The translations under genes were made by a program, and so were the position numbers. From Collinsella aerofaciens (lineage in GTDB: Bacteria > Actinomycetota > Coriobacteriia > Coriobacteriales > Coriobacteriaceae), in NCBI GenBank assembly GCA_008668235.1, contig RQCP01000013.1:1-64000 (forward strand): a stretch of 64,000 bases of DNA, written 5' to 3'. The notes under the pieces are model-generated. The model did no database searches. It worked only from the letters and a program-made list of their open reading frames with translations, and had not been told where the DNA came from. Of this stretch, positions 40,280 through 52,760 are shown piece by piece (within the stretch, counting starts at the first letter, position 1; the number at the start of each line of letters is the position of its first letter).

Positions 40280-41734
40280 TTAACTCAAGTCCTCGCCATT
40301 TGATGCAATGACCTTTTGGTACCAGCAGAAGCTGTCCTTTCGGTAGCGATCGAACGTGCCTTTGCCCATATCATCGGCATCAACATAAACAAAGCCATAG
40401 CGCTTCTTCATCTGCCCCGTCGAGGCCGACACCAAATCGATACAGCCCCACGGCGTGTATCCCATCAGGTCAACACCGTCCTCGACAATTGCATCGCGCA
40501 GCGCAAGAATATGCCTTCGCAGGTAATCAATATGATACGCATCGTGGACTTTGCCGCCTTCCAGCGCATCGAGTCCGCCCACACCGTTCTCGGCGATAAA
40601 GAGCGGAAGATGGTAACGATCGTGGTAGCCGGCAAGCGTCACGCGCAAACCCAGCGCATCGATCTGCCACTTCCAGGCAGTCTCTTTATCCTTGAGGTAC
40701 GGATTGCGCAACGTCGGGAACACGTTGCCCTCCGCCTTCTCGGCGATCACCTGATCATCGGCGCACACCAAGCGCGAGCAATAGTACGAGAACGAGATGA
40801 AGTCGACCGTATGCTCTGCCAGATACTCCGTATCGCCCGGCTCAAAGGGCACGTGAACACCCTCTTTCTCGAGTGCACGCAGCTTCCAAGCAGGATAGGC
40901 GCCCGCAGCCATCACGTCTGTGTAGAAGTAGCGGCCGCGGTCCTCCTCATACGCAAGCCATACGTCCTCGGGCGCACAACGGTACGGATAGGTCGCACCG
41001 GCAGCGACCATGCAACCCACCTTGTTTGCGGGATCGATCTTGTGCAGAATCTCGACAGCGCGAGCGCTCGCCATAAACATATGGTGCGAGAACGCCGCGG
41101 TCACGGCTGCACGGTCACGCTCATCCTCGAGCGTGACACCCGCGTTGAGATAGGACAGCGCCACGCTGTTGATCTCGTTGAACGTAAGCCAATAACGCAC
41201 GAGGCCCTGGTACGCGCGTCCGACGGTCTCGACGTAGTGCGCATACCGCTCGATCATCTCTCGGCTTTGCCAGCCACCATAGCGCTCGACCAGAGCCAAC
41301 GGATAGTCGTAGTGCGACAGCGTCACAAGCGGCTCGATTCCATGCTCGCGCAGCGCCTCGAATACCTGACGGTAAAACTCCAAGCCCTCGCCGTTGGGCT
41401 CGGTCTCCATCCCTGTGGGAAAAATACGGCTCCAGCAAATTGAAAGACGCAGGCACTTAAAGCCCATCTCGGCAAAGAGCTCGACATCCTCGTGCCAATG
41501 ATGGAAGAAGTCGTTGCCCCAGCGGCATGGATACAGCCTGTCCGGATCGTCCACGGGCTTTTGCCTGCCAAACATTACATCCCAGCGGTCGGAACCCTGT
41601 GGGATCAGGTCGGAGTGCGACATGCCGCGGCCGCCCTCGTTCCAGCCCCCTTCGGCCTGGTTGGCGGCGAGGGCACCACCCCACAAAAAGCCCTCGGGCA
41701 TACCGGCGGCAGACGTTCTGTCAAAGTAACTCAT
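40280..41734 (-). CDS. GH1 6-phospho-beta-glucosidase
   Basis: The 484-aa glycoside hydrolase family 1 enzyme hydrolyses phosphorylated beta-glucosides (cellobiose 6-phosphate, arbutin/salicin 6-phosphate) delivered by the PTS. The opening FLWGGALAANQAEGGW, acid/base Glu187 (LTFNEINS) and nucleophile Glu382 (FIAENGVGG) are visible. The C-terminal SASTGQMKKRYGFVYVD supplies the Ser/Lys/Tyr phosphate-binding set of 6-phospho enzymes. The start ATG at 41734 is one base beyond the IIC stop, so translation is coupled. It is the last gene of the operon, followed by a terminator. Confidence 0.95.
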   Translation of the reverse strand: MSYFDRTSAAGMPEGFLWGGALAANQAEGGWNEGGRGMSHSDLIPQGSDRWDVMFGRQKPVDDPDRLYPCRWGNDFFHHWHEDVELFAEMGFKCLRLSICWSRIFPTGMETEPNGEGLEFYRQVFEALREHGIEPLVTLSHYDYPLALVERYGGWQSREMIERYAHYVETVGRAYQGLVRYWLTFNEINSVALSYLNAGVTLEDERDRAAVTAAFSHHMFMASARAVEILHKIDPANKVGCMVAAGATYPYRCAPEDVWLAYEEDRGRYFYTDVMAAGAYPAWKLRALEKEGVHVPFEPGDTEYLAEHTVDFISFSYYCSRLVCADDQVIAEKAEGNVFPTLRNPYLKDKETAWKWQIDALGLRVTLAGYHDRYHLPLFIAENGVGGLDALEGGKVHDAYHIDYLRRHILALRDAIVEDGVDLMGYTPWGCIDLVSASTGQMKKRYGFVYVDADDMGKGTFDRYRKDSFCWYQKVIASNGEDLS

Positions 41735-41735
41735 G

Positions 41736-43085
41736 CTACTCAGCATCCTCGGCAGAAGCTGCCGCGGCGTTCTCCTGCTCCTGAGCCAGGAGCTGGTTAT
41801 CGTACACCTTAAAGAACGGGTACCAGACCACAGCCATGACCACGATCAAAACGATCGTAAACACCCAGATGCGCGGGTCGAGGCACTGGACAAAGCCCTG
41901 AACGAAGATGGGGAACGTGCCGCTCACCAAGATGTAGAAGTTAGAGACAAGACCCAGTGAGACCGCACCCCAATACAGCAGGGCCGAGATCATGCCGCCT
42001 AGCACAAACGGAATCATGAGGATCGGGTTGAAGATGATGGGCGCGCCGAAGATCGCGGGCTCGGAGATACGGAAGAAGCTCGGCACGATCGATGCCCTGC
42101 CAAATGCCTTGAGCTGCTGCGACTTTGCCCTAAACGCGCAGAGCGCCACAAAAGAGAACGTATTACCCGTGCCGCCGATGAGGTTGATGGCCAACGACAT
42201 GAGCGCCGGGTGGAACTCAAGCGGCTGCCCGGCAGCATAGAGCGAGGCGTTGGCGGCAAAGGCGGCAAGCGTGACCGGGGCGGTGATGGGCATTACGATC
42301 ATGTTGCCGTGGACGCCAAAGCACCAAAACAGCAGCGTCATGAAGCAGATAAGCAGTGCGCCGGGCACAGAGTCAACTGCGACGGAAAGCGGGGCAGCGA
42401 GCAGCTTCTCGATAACCGAGGGGATGGACAGCGCGGGATCGATCATCTGGATCAGCAGGTTGCCGCCAAAGAAGATGAGGATGTTGGCGAGCATAGGTAC
42501 GATGGCGCCAAAGGTTTCGGACAAAAACGGCGGCACGCCATCGGGCATCTTGATGGTGATGCCCTTGGTCTGGCAGAAGCGCGTGACCTCGACGGAGACC
42601 AAGGCAACGATGATGGCGGTAAACAGGCCCTGCGCACCCAGATAGGTGCAGGGGACCGCCTGGAGCACGGACTCGTCAGCAAGCTGGTAGTAGGACGACG
42701 GCGCCGCGGCGATCAGGAACATCACCAGCGAGGTCATGCCGGCGTTAAGCTTGGGCATCTTGTAGGTGCCCGCCAGGTTATAGGCGATTGCGAACGTCAC
42801 GATCACCGACAGTATGCCCATCGTCATGTTGAAGGGAATGAGCAGCGTGAGCTTATTGGCCGTGGCAAAATCGAGCCAAGGGCCAAAGACGGACCAGAAC
42901 CCGCCCTGCGCCACCAGGTCGGCCGTGACCGGCGGGTTGGCGAGGATCATAAAGACGGCAGATACCAAGATGAAGCTGATCGCGCTCATAAAGCCCTTTT
43001 GCATGGAGGCAAAGTGGCGCTCGGTGCCGCAGAAATTGGCGATAGGGGTCAGTTTTTCCTGAAGCAGGGTCATGAACTTCTCCAT
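41736..43085 (-). CDS. PTS cellobiose-family IIC permease
   Basis: The 449-aa membrane component of the Lac/Cel PTS family has about ten hydrophobic segments. The family pattern includes FMSAISFILVSAVFMIL near residue 38, the NLIGGTGNTFS loop near 300 and SEPAIFGAPIIFNPILMIPF near 340. It moves beta-glucosides while the IIB phosphorylates them. GGTTAGGAGG precedes the start, 9 bases after the IIB stop. The C-terminus is Ala/Glu-rich. With IIA, IIB and GH1 next to it, the system is complete. Confidence 0.94.
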   Translation of the reverse strand: MEKFMTLLQEKLTPIANFCGTERHFASMQKGFMSAISFILVSAVFMILANPPVTADLVAQGGFWSVFGPWLDFATANKLTLLIPFNMTMGILSVIVTFAIAYNLAGTYKMPKLNAGMTSLVMFLIAAAPSSYYQLADESVLQAVPCTYLGAQGLFTAIIVALVSVEVTRFCQTKGITIKMPDGVPPFLSETFGAIVPMLANILIFFGGNLLIQMIDPALSIPSVIEKLLAAPLSVAVDSVPGALLICFMTLLFWCFGVHGNMIVMPITAPVTLAAFAANASLYAAGQPLEFHPALMSLAINLIGGTGNTFSFVALCAFRAKSQQLKAFGRASIVPSFFRISEPAIFGAPIIFNPILMIPFVLGGMISALLYWGAVSLGLVSNFYILVSGTFPIFVQGFVQCLDPRIWVFTIVLIVVMAVVWYPFFKVYDNQLLAQEQENAAAASAEDAE

Positions 43086-43094
43086 GGTTGCCTC

Positions 43095-43388
43095 CTAACC
43101 CAACAGCGACTGGGCGAGTGCCAGCACGTTGGCGGCGTTGCCCATGCCGTAGTCCTGTGCGGGGATGACCGCGGTCGGCTTACCGCTCCCCTGCTTGACG
43201 GTGTTGAGCTGGTAGGACACCTGCGGCCCCAAGAGCAGCACGTCATAATTGGCGCACGTCTCCTGATACTCGCCGATACCCACCGCATCGATATCGAGCT
43301 CGATGCCGTTTTGCTCCGCATATTTCTCGAGTTTCTTCATCAGAATGCTTGTAGACAGACCAGCTGCGCAAACAAGAAGGATCTTCAT
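43095..43388 (-). CDS. PTS lactose/cellobiose-family IIB
   Basis: The 97-aa cytosolic phosphocarrier has the phospho-cysteine Cys7 in MKILLVCAAGLSTS and the usual small alpha/beta fold. Residues LLLGPQVSYQ near 55 match the family. The start at 43388 is preceded by AAGGGA. It accepts phosphate from the IIA at 43435-43761 and donates it to the sugar in IIC. The gap to IIA is 46 bases and to IIC 6 bases. Confidence 0.94.
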   Translation of the reverse strand: MKILLVCAAGLSTSILMKKLEKYAEQNGIELDIDAVGIGEYQETCANYDVLLLGPQVSYQLNTVKQGSGKPTAVIPAQDYGMGNAANVLALAQSLLG

Positions 43389-43434
43389 AAGGGATTCCCT
43401 TCGCATTGATTGGTTGGATAGTCACCGCACGCCG

Positions 43435-43761
43435 CTAGGCGTTCTTGGTTGCAGCGCGCTCATACAGGCAGATCAGCTCCTGCACGAGCTCCTGAGCAAG
43501 CATGGAGCACATGAGGTGGTCCTGAGCATGGACCAGCAACACATCCACCGACAGATGCTCGCCCGCTGCCTCAGTCGAAAGCAGCTGCGTTTGGATGTGG
43601 TGAGCCTTGATTCCCGCATCCTTTGACTGCTTCATGAGTTTGGCGGCGGCGTCAAAATCCCCCGCCTTTGCCTTTTCAAGGGCTTCGAAGGCAAGGCTGC
43701 GTGCCTCTCCCGCTGCAGCGACCAGCTGAAACGAAACCATCTCGGTTCCCTGATCGTCCAT
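43435..43761 (-). CDS. PTS lactose/cellobiose-family IIA
   Basis: The 108-aa helical phosphocarrier has the active histidine His78 in VLLVHAQDHLM, the Lac/Cel IIA signature. The N-terminal AAAGEARSLAFEAL helix is typical. GGGAGAGGAG precedes the start. It is the first structural gene of the operon; the 119 bases upstream lie between it and the regulator and contain a dyad at 43826-43846. Confidence 0.93.
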   Translation of the reverse strand: MDDQGTEMVSFQLVAAAGEARSLAFEALEKAKAGDFDAAAKLMKQSKDAGIKAHHIQTQLLSTEAAGEHLSVDVLLVHAQDHLMCSMLAQELVQELICLYERAATKNA

Positions 43762-43825
43762 AACGGTCTCCTCTCCCGTGATGTTTGGTTTGTACTTGAA
43801 TATTCGAAACGCCTATCTCCCGCCC

Positions 43826-43846
43826 GCAATCCTCGAGGTTTATTGC
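43826..43846. promoter_or_regulatory. Dyad upstream of PTS IIA, candidate regulator site
   Basis: GCAAT and ATTGC frame a central CCTCGAGG palindrome, 65 bases upstream of the IIA start. It may be the binding site of the LicR/BglG-type activator encoded upstream. Confidence 0.35.
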
Positions 43847-43880
43847 AGGTAGACTGACAGGGTCATCGACAAAAGAAGTC

Positions 43881-45776
43881 TTAAGCCGTATGCGCTTGCA
43901 CAAGCGCCATCAGCTCATGCCAGGACCGGCGCTCGCGTAGGCGCTCGACCCCCTGGCGGTCCATAAAGATCTCGGCGAGCAGTGAGCTCAAGATCCGCGC
44001 CTCATCGCCGCCCGACCGGGCAAACGACACCATAAAGACGATATCGACCTCATGGCCGTATTCGTCCCAAAGAATGGGATGTTCGAGCAGGCCCACGGTA
44101 ACAAAGGCCTCGGCGCTCAAGGGATGCATCCCATGGGGCATGGCTACCCCATTGCCAAACGAGGTGGCGCTCGCGCTCTCGCGCTCGGCGACCTCTTGGG
44201 CAAACTGGGCATCGACACGGCCGCTCTCGACGGCGCGCTCGGAGAGATATCGGAGAACGGCCTGCTTCGACGACGCCTCAACGCGGTTGAAGAACAGGGC
44301 ACGGCTAAAGAAAGGGCTCACGGAGTCCGATTGCGCAGTGTCGTCGCTCAGCACCTTGCGGATAGCGTTGACATCGCTCGTCTCCAAGAAGAAATCGGCC
44401 TCGCGGACGGGCACGGGCAACTTGACGTTGAGCGGCACCGTTGTGAACACGTAGTCGATATGCGAAAAATCGAACGTTCCCACGCGGGCGACATCGCATG
44501 TCTCAATCGAATCGATATACATGCCAAACTGCTTGCGGTACTGGTGCTCGAGCATACGGGCGCTTCCCGCTCCCGAGGCGCACACGATCAGGATGCGTTT
44601 GCGACGCGGCTGGTCGGCTTGCTGCTCGAGGGCCAGGGCAAATGCCATGGCGATGTAGCCGAGCTCTTCATCAGAGGGCTGGCTGCCAAAATGACGCTCG
44701 AGTACCTGCGAGGTGCCAGCTGCCATCGAATAGGCCAACGGAAACCTCGTCTTGATATCGGACAGCATGGGGTTATCCATATGCATGTGATATTCAAGGC
44801 GATAGCCCAGAGGGCCGATATGCCGAGCAAGGTTCATGCGAAGTTCAAGATCGCCGCTAAAGTCAAACCTAAACTCATCGTTGACCGCACGTACCATCTC
44901 GGAAGCAATCTCCCACATCTCGTCCGAGATAACGGCAGAGCCCTTCTCGGGCACGCCCGTGCCCCTGCCGAGCAAATGGATTGCGATAAAGGCAACCTCT
45001 TCTCGGGGCATGCTCACGCCCAGGGCATCCTTGATGTTTGCGGCAATCTGGAAAGCCGCGGCGTATTCGCGCGTTCCCTCCAGTTTTTGAACGTCCGATT
45101 CTGCAGCTGGGACATAGCAGCCCTGCTCGATGCGGCCAAGAGCAATGTAAAGATGCATGATGAGATTGCGGGATGCCAGCGAGCTCACCGTGACGGGCGA
45201 GGCCGTCAGAGCATCGTCCACACATGCGGCGATGGCCCGCAGGCGCTCGGCGAGCTTTGCATCGTCGGTGTCGGGCAACACGGGCCTCACCAGCGAGGCC
45301 AGGCACAGGCGCCGCTGCGACTCCCCGCCCGCAACGCGGATTCCGTAGCGTGGGCGCTTTTCGAGCGTTAAGTCAAATTGGGCGAGTTTCTGCTCTACCA
45401 GACGCATGTCATTGGACAGAGTTCGCGCCGAAACGTAGAGTAAATCCGCATACTCCTCAATCGTCACCCACTGGGACCGCATGAGGAGGTCGTTAAGAAG
45501 GAAGGACACACGGCCGTCGCGCGTATCAGGAATGCCCGGATGGGCCAGAGCCGCACCGTCTAGCAAGCGAGCAAGCTCATCTGCACGTGCAACATCGATA
45601 CGATACTGCCCCTTGCTGCCAACGATGCGTGCAACCCCTGCAAGGTTGTCGTTTGCGCGATGGATATAGTTTCTCACGGCGCGCTCGCTTACCTCGAGAC
45701 GCTTGGCAAGTACCGCGACAGCGACAGGCTGAGCGTCCTTGATCATATTTACAAGCTGCTTGACGCGAGCATCCAT
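43881..45776 (-). CDS. LicR/ManR-type PTS-controlled activator (HTH-PRD-EIIB-EIIA)
   Basis: The 631-aa transcriptional activator has two N-terminal helix-turn-helix regions (LAKRLEVSERAVRNYIHR; ITIEEYADLLYVSARTLSND-like), then two PRDs (about 165-385) whose histidines are phosphorylated by PTS proteins. A Gat/Mtl-type EIIB-like domain follows (phospho-Cys near residue 400, ILIVCASGAGSARML). The C-terminal EIIA type-2 domain has His in GVAMPHGMHPLS near 548. The DNA-binding N-terminus points to promoter activation rather than RNA antitermination. GGAAAGGAGGAGG precedes the ATG. It reads straight into the PTS genes it should control. Confidence 0.92.
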   Translation of the reverse strand: MDARVKQLVNMIKDAQPVAVAVLAKRLEVSERAVRNYIHRANDNLAGVARIVGSKGQYRIDVARADELARLLDGAALAHPGIPDTRDGRVSFLLNDLLMRSQWVTIEEYADLLYVSARTLSNDMRLVEQKLAQFDLTLEKRPRYGIRVAGGESQRRLCLASLVRPVLPDTDDAKLAERLRAIAACVDDALTASPVTVSSLASRNLIMHLYIALGRIEQGCYVPAAESDVQKLEGTREYAAAFQIAANIKDALGVSMPREEVAFIAIHLLGRGTGVPEKGSAVISDEMWEIASEMVRAVNDEFRFDFSGDLELRMNLARHIGPLGYRLEYHMHMDNPMLSDIKTRFPLAYSMAAGTSQVLERHFGSQPSDEELGYIAMAFALALEQQADQPRRKRILIVCASGAGSARMLEHQYRKQFGMYIDSIETCDVARVGTFDFSHIDYVFTTVPLNVKLPVPVREADFFLETSDVNAIRKVLSDDTAQSDSVSPFFSRALFFNRVEASSKQAVLRYLSERAVESGRVDAQFAQEVAERESASATSFGNGVAMPHGMHPLSAEAFVTVGLLEHPILWDEYGHEVDIVFMVSFARSGGDEARILSSLLAEIFMDRQGVERLRERRSWHELMALVQAHTA

Positions 45777-45942
45777 GTCCTCCTCCTTTCCCTGCGTCTA
45801 GTCTAACGCGGTAAAGAATGACACTCCACGTCGCGCTCGTTCCGCCAACTCGGAACAGGGTGCGGGGAGTCCAGCTGAGCTATGGAGAGCCTGGGGAGAG
45901 GGCCCGAAGGCAATGCGTCGGTGTGGGATGCGCCTTCCCAGC

Positions 45943-45990
45943 CATTGGGCAGTCATTGGGGACAGACTTAAATGAGTAGTCGTTGGGGAC
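45943..45990. repeat. Dispersed repeat, family B part 1, copy 2
   Basis: It matches 39828-39875 at 45 of 48 positions. Part 2 follows 42 bases later, whereas in copy 1 the parts are 257 bases apart. Confidence 0.65.
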
Positions 45991-46032
45991 GTTCTTGTTT
46001 GGCTAGTCGTTTAAGAACGTCCCCAATGACTA

Positions 46033-46087
46033 TTAAGGACTGTCCCAAGCTGCCGGCAGGAAAGGACCGTCCCCAAGTGCCGGGTTT
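46033..46087. repeat. Dispersed repeat, family B part 2, copy 2
   Basis: It is identical to 40133-40187 at 54 of 55 positions. It contains GTCCC/GGGAC-type short inversions that could fold. Confidence 0.75.
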
Positions 46088-46114
46088 GTCCCCAATGACT
46101 AGGTGAATAGCAAA

Positions 46115-46144
46115 AGCCCCGCAGTCGGAGCGGACTGCGGGGCT
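46115..46144 (-). terminator. Terminator of carbamate kinase
   Basis: AGCCCCGCAGTC at 46115-46126 pairs perfectly with 46133-46144 over a 6-nt loop; TTTTGC follows on the minus strand. Confidence 0.9.
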
Positions 46145-46209
46145 CATGAAGAGAGGCTAGTTTGTGGGCGCTTTGCCTGGCGCCCACGAGAGAGGCAACA
46201 GAGTAGAGA

Positions 46210-47172
46210 CTACTCGTGGATGCGGGTACCGGAGAGGCCGGCCATGGTCTCGGCAGCCTTGTCCAGAGCGCCGATGATGCAGGTGCGGCCCTTGCGGGAA
46301 CGGGCGAACTTGATGGCAGCGCGGACCTTGGGCTCCATGGAACCCTTGCCGAACTGGCCCTCGTCGGCCAGGCGCTCGGCCTCGTCAGCGGTGAGGTCCT
46401 CGAGCTCCTCCTGGTTGGGCTTGCCGAAGTTGATGGCGACATGCTCAACGGCGGTCAGCAGGAACAGAACGTCGGCGTCGCAGTCCTCGGCCAGCAGCTC
46501 GCCGCCCAGGTCCTTGTCGATGACGGCGGGAACGCCCTTGTAGCAGCCCTTGTTCTCGTAGTCGCGGACGACGGGGATGCCGCCGCCACCGCAGGCGATG
46601 ACGATGAACTCGTTGTCGAGCAGGTTGAGGATTGAGTCAGCCTCGACGATCTTCTTGGGATCGGGGGAAGCGACGACGCGACGCCAGCCGCGACCGGAAT
46701 CCTCGACAAAGACCTTGGAGGGATCCTCGGCCATGAACTCCTTGGCCTGCTCCTCGGTGTAGAAGGGGCCGATCGGCTTGGTCGGGTTCTTGAACGCGGG
46801 ATCATCCGGGTCGCACTCAATCTGGGTGACGACGGTGGCGGCGTGCCAACGCTTATAGCGCTTGTGCATCTCGCGGCCAATGCCCTGCTGCAGGTGATAG
46901 CCGATGTAGCCCTGGGACATGGCGCCGCACTCGGGCAGCGGCATCTCGGGAGTGCCGATGGCGTCGTGGGCGGCGGCGAAGGCGTTCTGGATCATGCCGA
47001 CCTGCGGGCCGTTGCCGTGGGTGATGATGATCTCGTTGCCCTGCTCGATCAGGCCGAGAAGAGCGTGAGCGGTGTTGCTCACGGCCTCGATCTGCTCAAC
47101 GGGGTTGTTGCCGAGGGCGTTGCCGCCAAGGGCGACGACGATACGATCGGGCTTGCCAAGAGGCTTAGACAT
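46210..47172 (-). CDS. arcC: Carbamate kinase
   Basis: The 320-aa amino-acid-kinase-fold enzyme makes ATP and carbamate from carbamoyl phosphate and ADP. Family motifs are VVALGGNALGNN near residue 10, ITHGNGPQVGM near 48, SQGYIGYHLQQ near 85, CGGGGIPVV near 207 and VIDKDLGGELLAEDCDADVLFLLT near 227-250. The start at 47172 is preceded by AGAAAGGA. No arginine deiminase or carbamoyltransferase gene is adjacent, so carbamoyl phosphate must come from elsewhere (arginine, agmatine, purine or ureide breakdown). It is monocistronic with a clear terminator. Confidence 0.95.
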   Translation of the reverse strand: MSKPLGKPDRIVVALGGNALGNNPVEQIEAVSNTAHALLGLIEQGNEIIITHGNGPQVGMIQNAFAAAHDAIGTPEMPLPECGAMSQGYIGYHLQQGIGREMHKRYKRWHAATVVTQIECDPDDPAFKNPTKPIGPFYTEEQAKEFMAEDPSKVFVEDSGRGWRRVVASPDPKKIVEADSILNLLDNEFIVIACGGGGIPVVRDYENKGCYKGVPAVIDKDLGGELLAEDCDADVLFLLTAVEHVAINFGKPNQEELEDLTADEAERLADEGQFGKGSMEPKVRAAIKFARSRKGRTCIIGALDKAAETMAGLSGTRIHE

Positions 47173-47692
47173 TGCTGGAATCCTTTCTGTAAAAGGCCTA
47201 CAACCCATTAATAACCTGCGTCCGTGCGATACGCGAGTTTATTAAGGTTTATATTCTCTTTATCGCTCATTTTATTCATTTTGAAAATAGCGGAACGGTG
47301 AACGGTCGTTTTTGTCCGCTCAGCGTACAGAACTCCAGCTCAGACATATCTACGTAATTTACGTGCGACTTTATTTAAATGAAGCGAGGATTATGTCGGA
47401 TTATGCAAACTACATCTCTGCTAAACACAAAACGGACAGCGCAATATCTTACTCGCGCTATGCGAGATTCTATGCACTTATAAGTCAAGTATGCACCACT
47501 GCAAAAACAAGGGGCTTTTCATCCAGCAAAAGGAATAAAGAAGCGCTCCGAAAAGGCGGCAACAGCCAAGTCCCCCATCCATCCCCAAAGTGGCGCGAGG
47601 TTTCGCGGCAAAGCCGCGAAACAGCGAAAGGAACGGGATACCCGGCCAACTACGTCCTTCATCCGCCCACACAATCCGAGGACATAGTCGTA
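47173..47692. other. Intergenic region upstream of arcC
   Basis: AT-rich sequence at 47215-47300 probably holds the arcC promoter. The following 47310-47690 region shows no supported gene; the base composition is mixed and an inverted GCGGCAAAGCCGC-like hairpin lies near 47599-47620. The NifJ hairpin element closes the gap. Confidence 0.35.
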
Positions 47693-47817
47693 GCAGGATC
47701 TGAGGGCTGACCTTCGCGGACACTCCGCAGGACGAAAGAACCCCCGCCGCACGTAGTGCGCAGCGGGGGTTCTTTCATGTCCGAGGACGTCCGCGAAGGT
47801 CAGCCCTCAGATCCTGC
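47693..47817. repeat. Giant hairpin enclosing the nifJ terminator
   Basis: Arms 47693-47721 and 47789-47817 are perfectly complementary (29 bp). Inside sits a separate terminator hairpin (47734-47747 with 47763-47776). The element ends 10 bases from the nifJ stop codon. Confidence 0.8.
47734..47776 (-). terminator. Terminator of nifJ
   Basis: GAAAGAACCCCCGC at 47734-47747 pairs perfectly with 47763-47776, with extra pairing in the loop. It is nested inside a 29-bp outer stem. Confidence 0.8.
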
Positions 47818-47827
47818 GGTGGGAGAC

Positions 47828-51367
<3,540 letters not shown>

Positions 51368-51775
51368 ATACCCCTCTCCTCTCATATAGGTATACAGGCC
51401 CCGGCGATCGCCGGGATGTTGGCGTGATGGGATTTTCGCTGTTGCTTCCAATCATCTGGCAGGCAGGCTCAGCAGCAGGTACATGGCGTGGAGAGAAGGC
51501 ATACCGAGGCGAGGGGCAGCTGATGCGCCCTACAGGCCCGACCGCCCGTCTTGCACATGACCGAGCGCCGCAAAGGCCGCATGCCGGATGCTCCCGGGCA
51601 CGCCCCGGCGATGGGAAGCGCCCGCAACGGAAATCCGCATGCGGGTTTATTGTACCCCGCCGTCAAGTGTAATTTCGGCAAATATAGGCGTGCGGTAAAG
51701 GTTTACCTTGGGTGACTGCCAAGGGCCAAAATGGTCTCTCCATCCCCAGGCGACCGGCTCTGGCGCGCCGAGGAG
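51368..51775. other. Long leader region upstream of nifJ
   Basis: The perfect palindrome CCCGGCGATCGCCGGG lies at 51400-51415, 33 bases upstream of the nifJ start. A minus-strand TACAAT (51649-51654) is a possible -10, which would give a leader of about 280 nt. I recognise no riboswitch. Toward 51775 it reaches the 3' side of the FHA gene without a clear terminator. Confidence 0.4.
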
Positions 51776-51820
51776 CGTCCCCAAGTGGCGGCAGAAAAGG
51801 AACGTCCCTATCTGCCGGCT
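51776..51820. repeat. Dispersed repeat, family B diverged copy
   Basis: It shares CGTCCCCAAGTG and GGAACGTCCC with the copies at 40133 and 46033 in rearranged order. It touches the stop codon of the FHA gene. Confidence 0.5.
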
Positions 51821-52757
51821 AGAGAGCACCGAAGAGGATGGCGTAGGTAGTGGATTCGCCGAGCTTGAGCTCATCGCCGGGATTGAGTTGGGCGGAACGG
51901 CCGGGCTCGACCTGAATGCAGACGCGCGTGGCCCCGTTTACCACCACGGTTCCGTTGGTGGACGACAAGTCCTCGACGCGCCAGATATTTTGAGCATCGC
52001 ACCAGATATGGGCATGGCGGGCCGAGACATCGTCGCCGACGTCGGTAATATCGCCCTCACCAGTGGCCAGCGCGCCAATCTCAACACCCTGCTCGCTCGG
52101 CTGAATCCAGCGCGGGGCGCTCACGACAAAACTGTTTTGTACGCGCAGCAAGCCCAAGGGGTGCGCCGGGGCGGGTTCGCGTTCGCCCGCGGTCATCGAC
52201 ATGCCAAGCGAACGCGGCGTGGATGTTCCTCCGCCACAGGTCGCGTGCGCGTAGTCGATGGCATAGTTCACCGAGGACCGCACATCCGCCGAACAACCGA
52301 CGGCGACAAACAGCACCAGCACGGCCTCGGCGCGCTCGGCAGGCATGAGTTCTGCCGCCTGGGACAGGCGATCGAGCGCGTTGCGATAGAGATTCGTGTC
52401 CTGGTGGCACTCTTCGAGCGCGCGTACCATCGGTTCACCTGCAGGACCGCACACCATATTGATCACAGCCGTGGAGTCCATGGGATTTCGCTGGCGCAGG
52501 GCCAGTTGCGACATAATGCGCGCAGCCGAGGTACCGTATTCGGCAAAGTAGCGCTGCTGAAGCGTGCCGACCGGCGCGCGAACGATAAAGCGGGAAACCC
52601 AAGAGCGATCGGCGGCTCGGCTCTGCGGGCTGCGGCCGTCGGCGAGCGGACGGGACGAAAGCACCAAGCCGCACAGCTCGATATGGCTCAGATGCGCCGC
52701 GCGCTTAAAGATGTCAAACATGGCCCCGCATGGGGTGAGCTCAACTTGAGATGCCAT
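51819..52757 (-). CDS. FHA-domain protein paired with a Ser/Thr kinase
   Basis: The 312-aa cytosolic protein has an N-terminal region (about 1-195) with no family I recognise; it looks mostly helical, with QRYFAEYGTSAARIMSQLAL in the middle. The C-terminal forkhead-associated domain (about 215-305) contains SARHAHIW and DLSSTNGTVVVNG, which bind phosphothreonine. TAAGGAGG precedes the start, overlapping the end of the kinase gene 3 bases upstream. It is probably a substrate or reader of that kinase. It is the last gene of a three-gene operon. Confidence 0.85.
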   Translation of the reverse strand: MASQVELTPCGAMFDIFKRAAHLSHIELCGLVLSSRPLADGRSPQSRAADRSWVSRFIVRAPVGTLQQRYFAEYGTSAARIMSQLALRQRNPMDSTAVINMVCGPAGEPMVRALEECHQDTNLYRNALDRLSQAAELMPAERAEAVLVLFVAVGCSADVRSSVNYAIDYAHATCGGGTSTPRSLGMSMTAGEREPAPAHPLGLLRVQNSFVVSAPRWIQPSEQGVEIGALATGEGDITDVGDDVSARHAHIWCDAQNIWRVEDLSSTNGTVVVNGATRVCIQVEPGRSAQLNPGDELKLGESTTYAILFGAL

Positions 52758-52760
52758 GAC

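Larger units (their letters stand above)
45777..46209. other. Repeat-filled intergenic region between regulator and carbamate kinase
   Basis: This contains the promoter side of the LicR-like gene, a GGGATGCGCCTTCC motif at 45926, the two family B segments (45943-45990 and 46033-46087) and the arcC terminator (46115-46144). No coding sequence is supported. Confidence 0.5.

Noticed and set aside
43762..43880. RNA antiterminator (RAT/terminator overlap) for a BglG protein
   Set aside because: The regulator has DNA-binding HTH domains and EIIB/EIIA domains rather than the RNA-binding CAT domain, and no overlapping terminator hairpin is present upstream of IIA.
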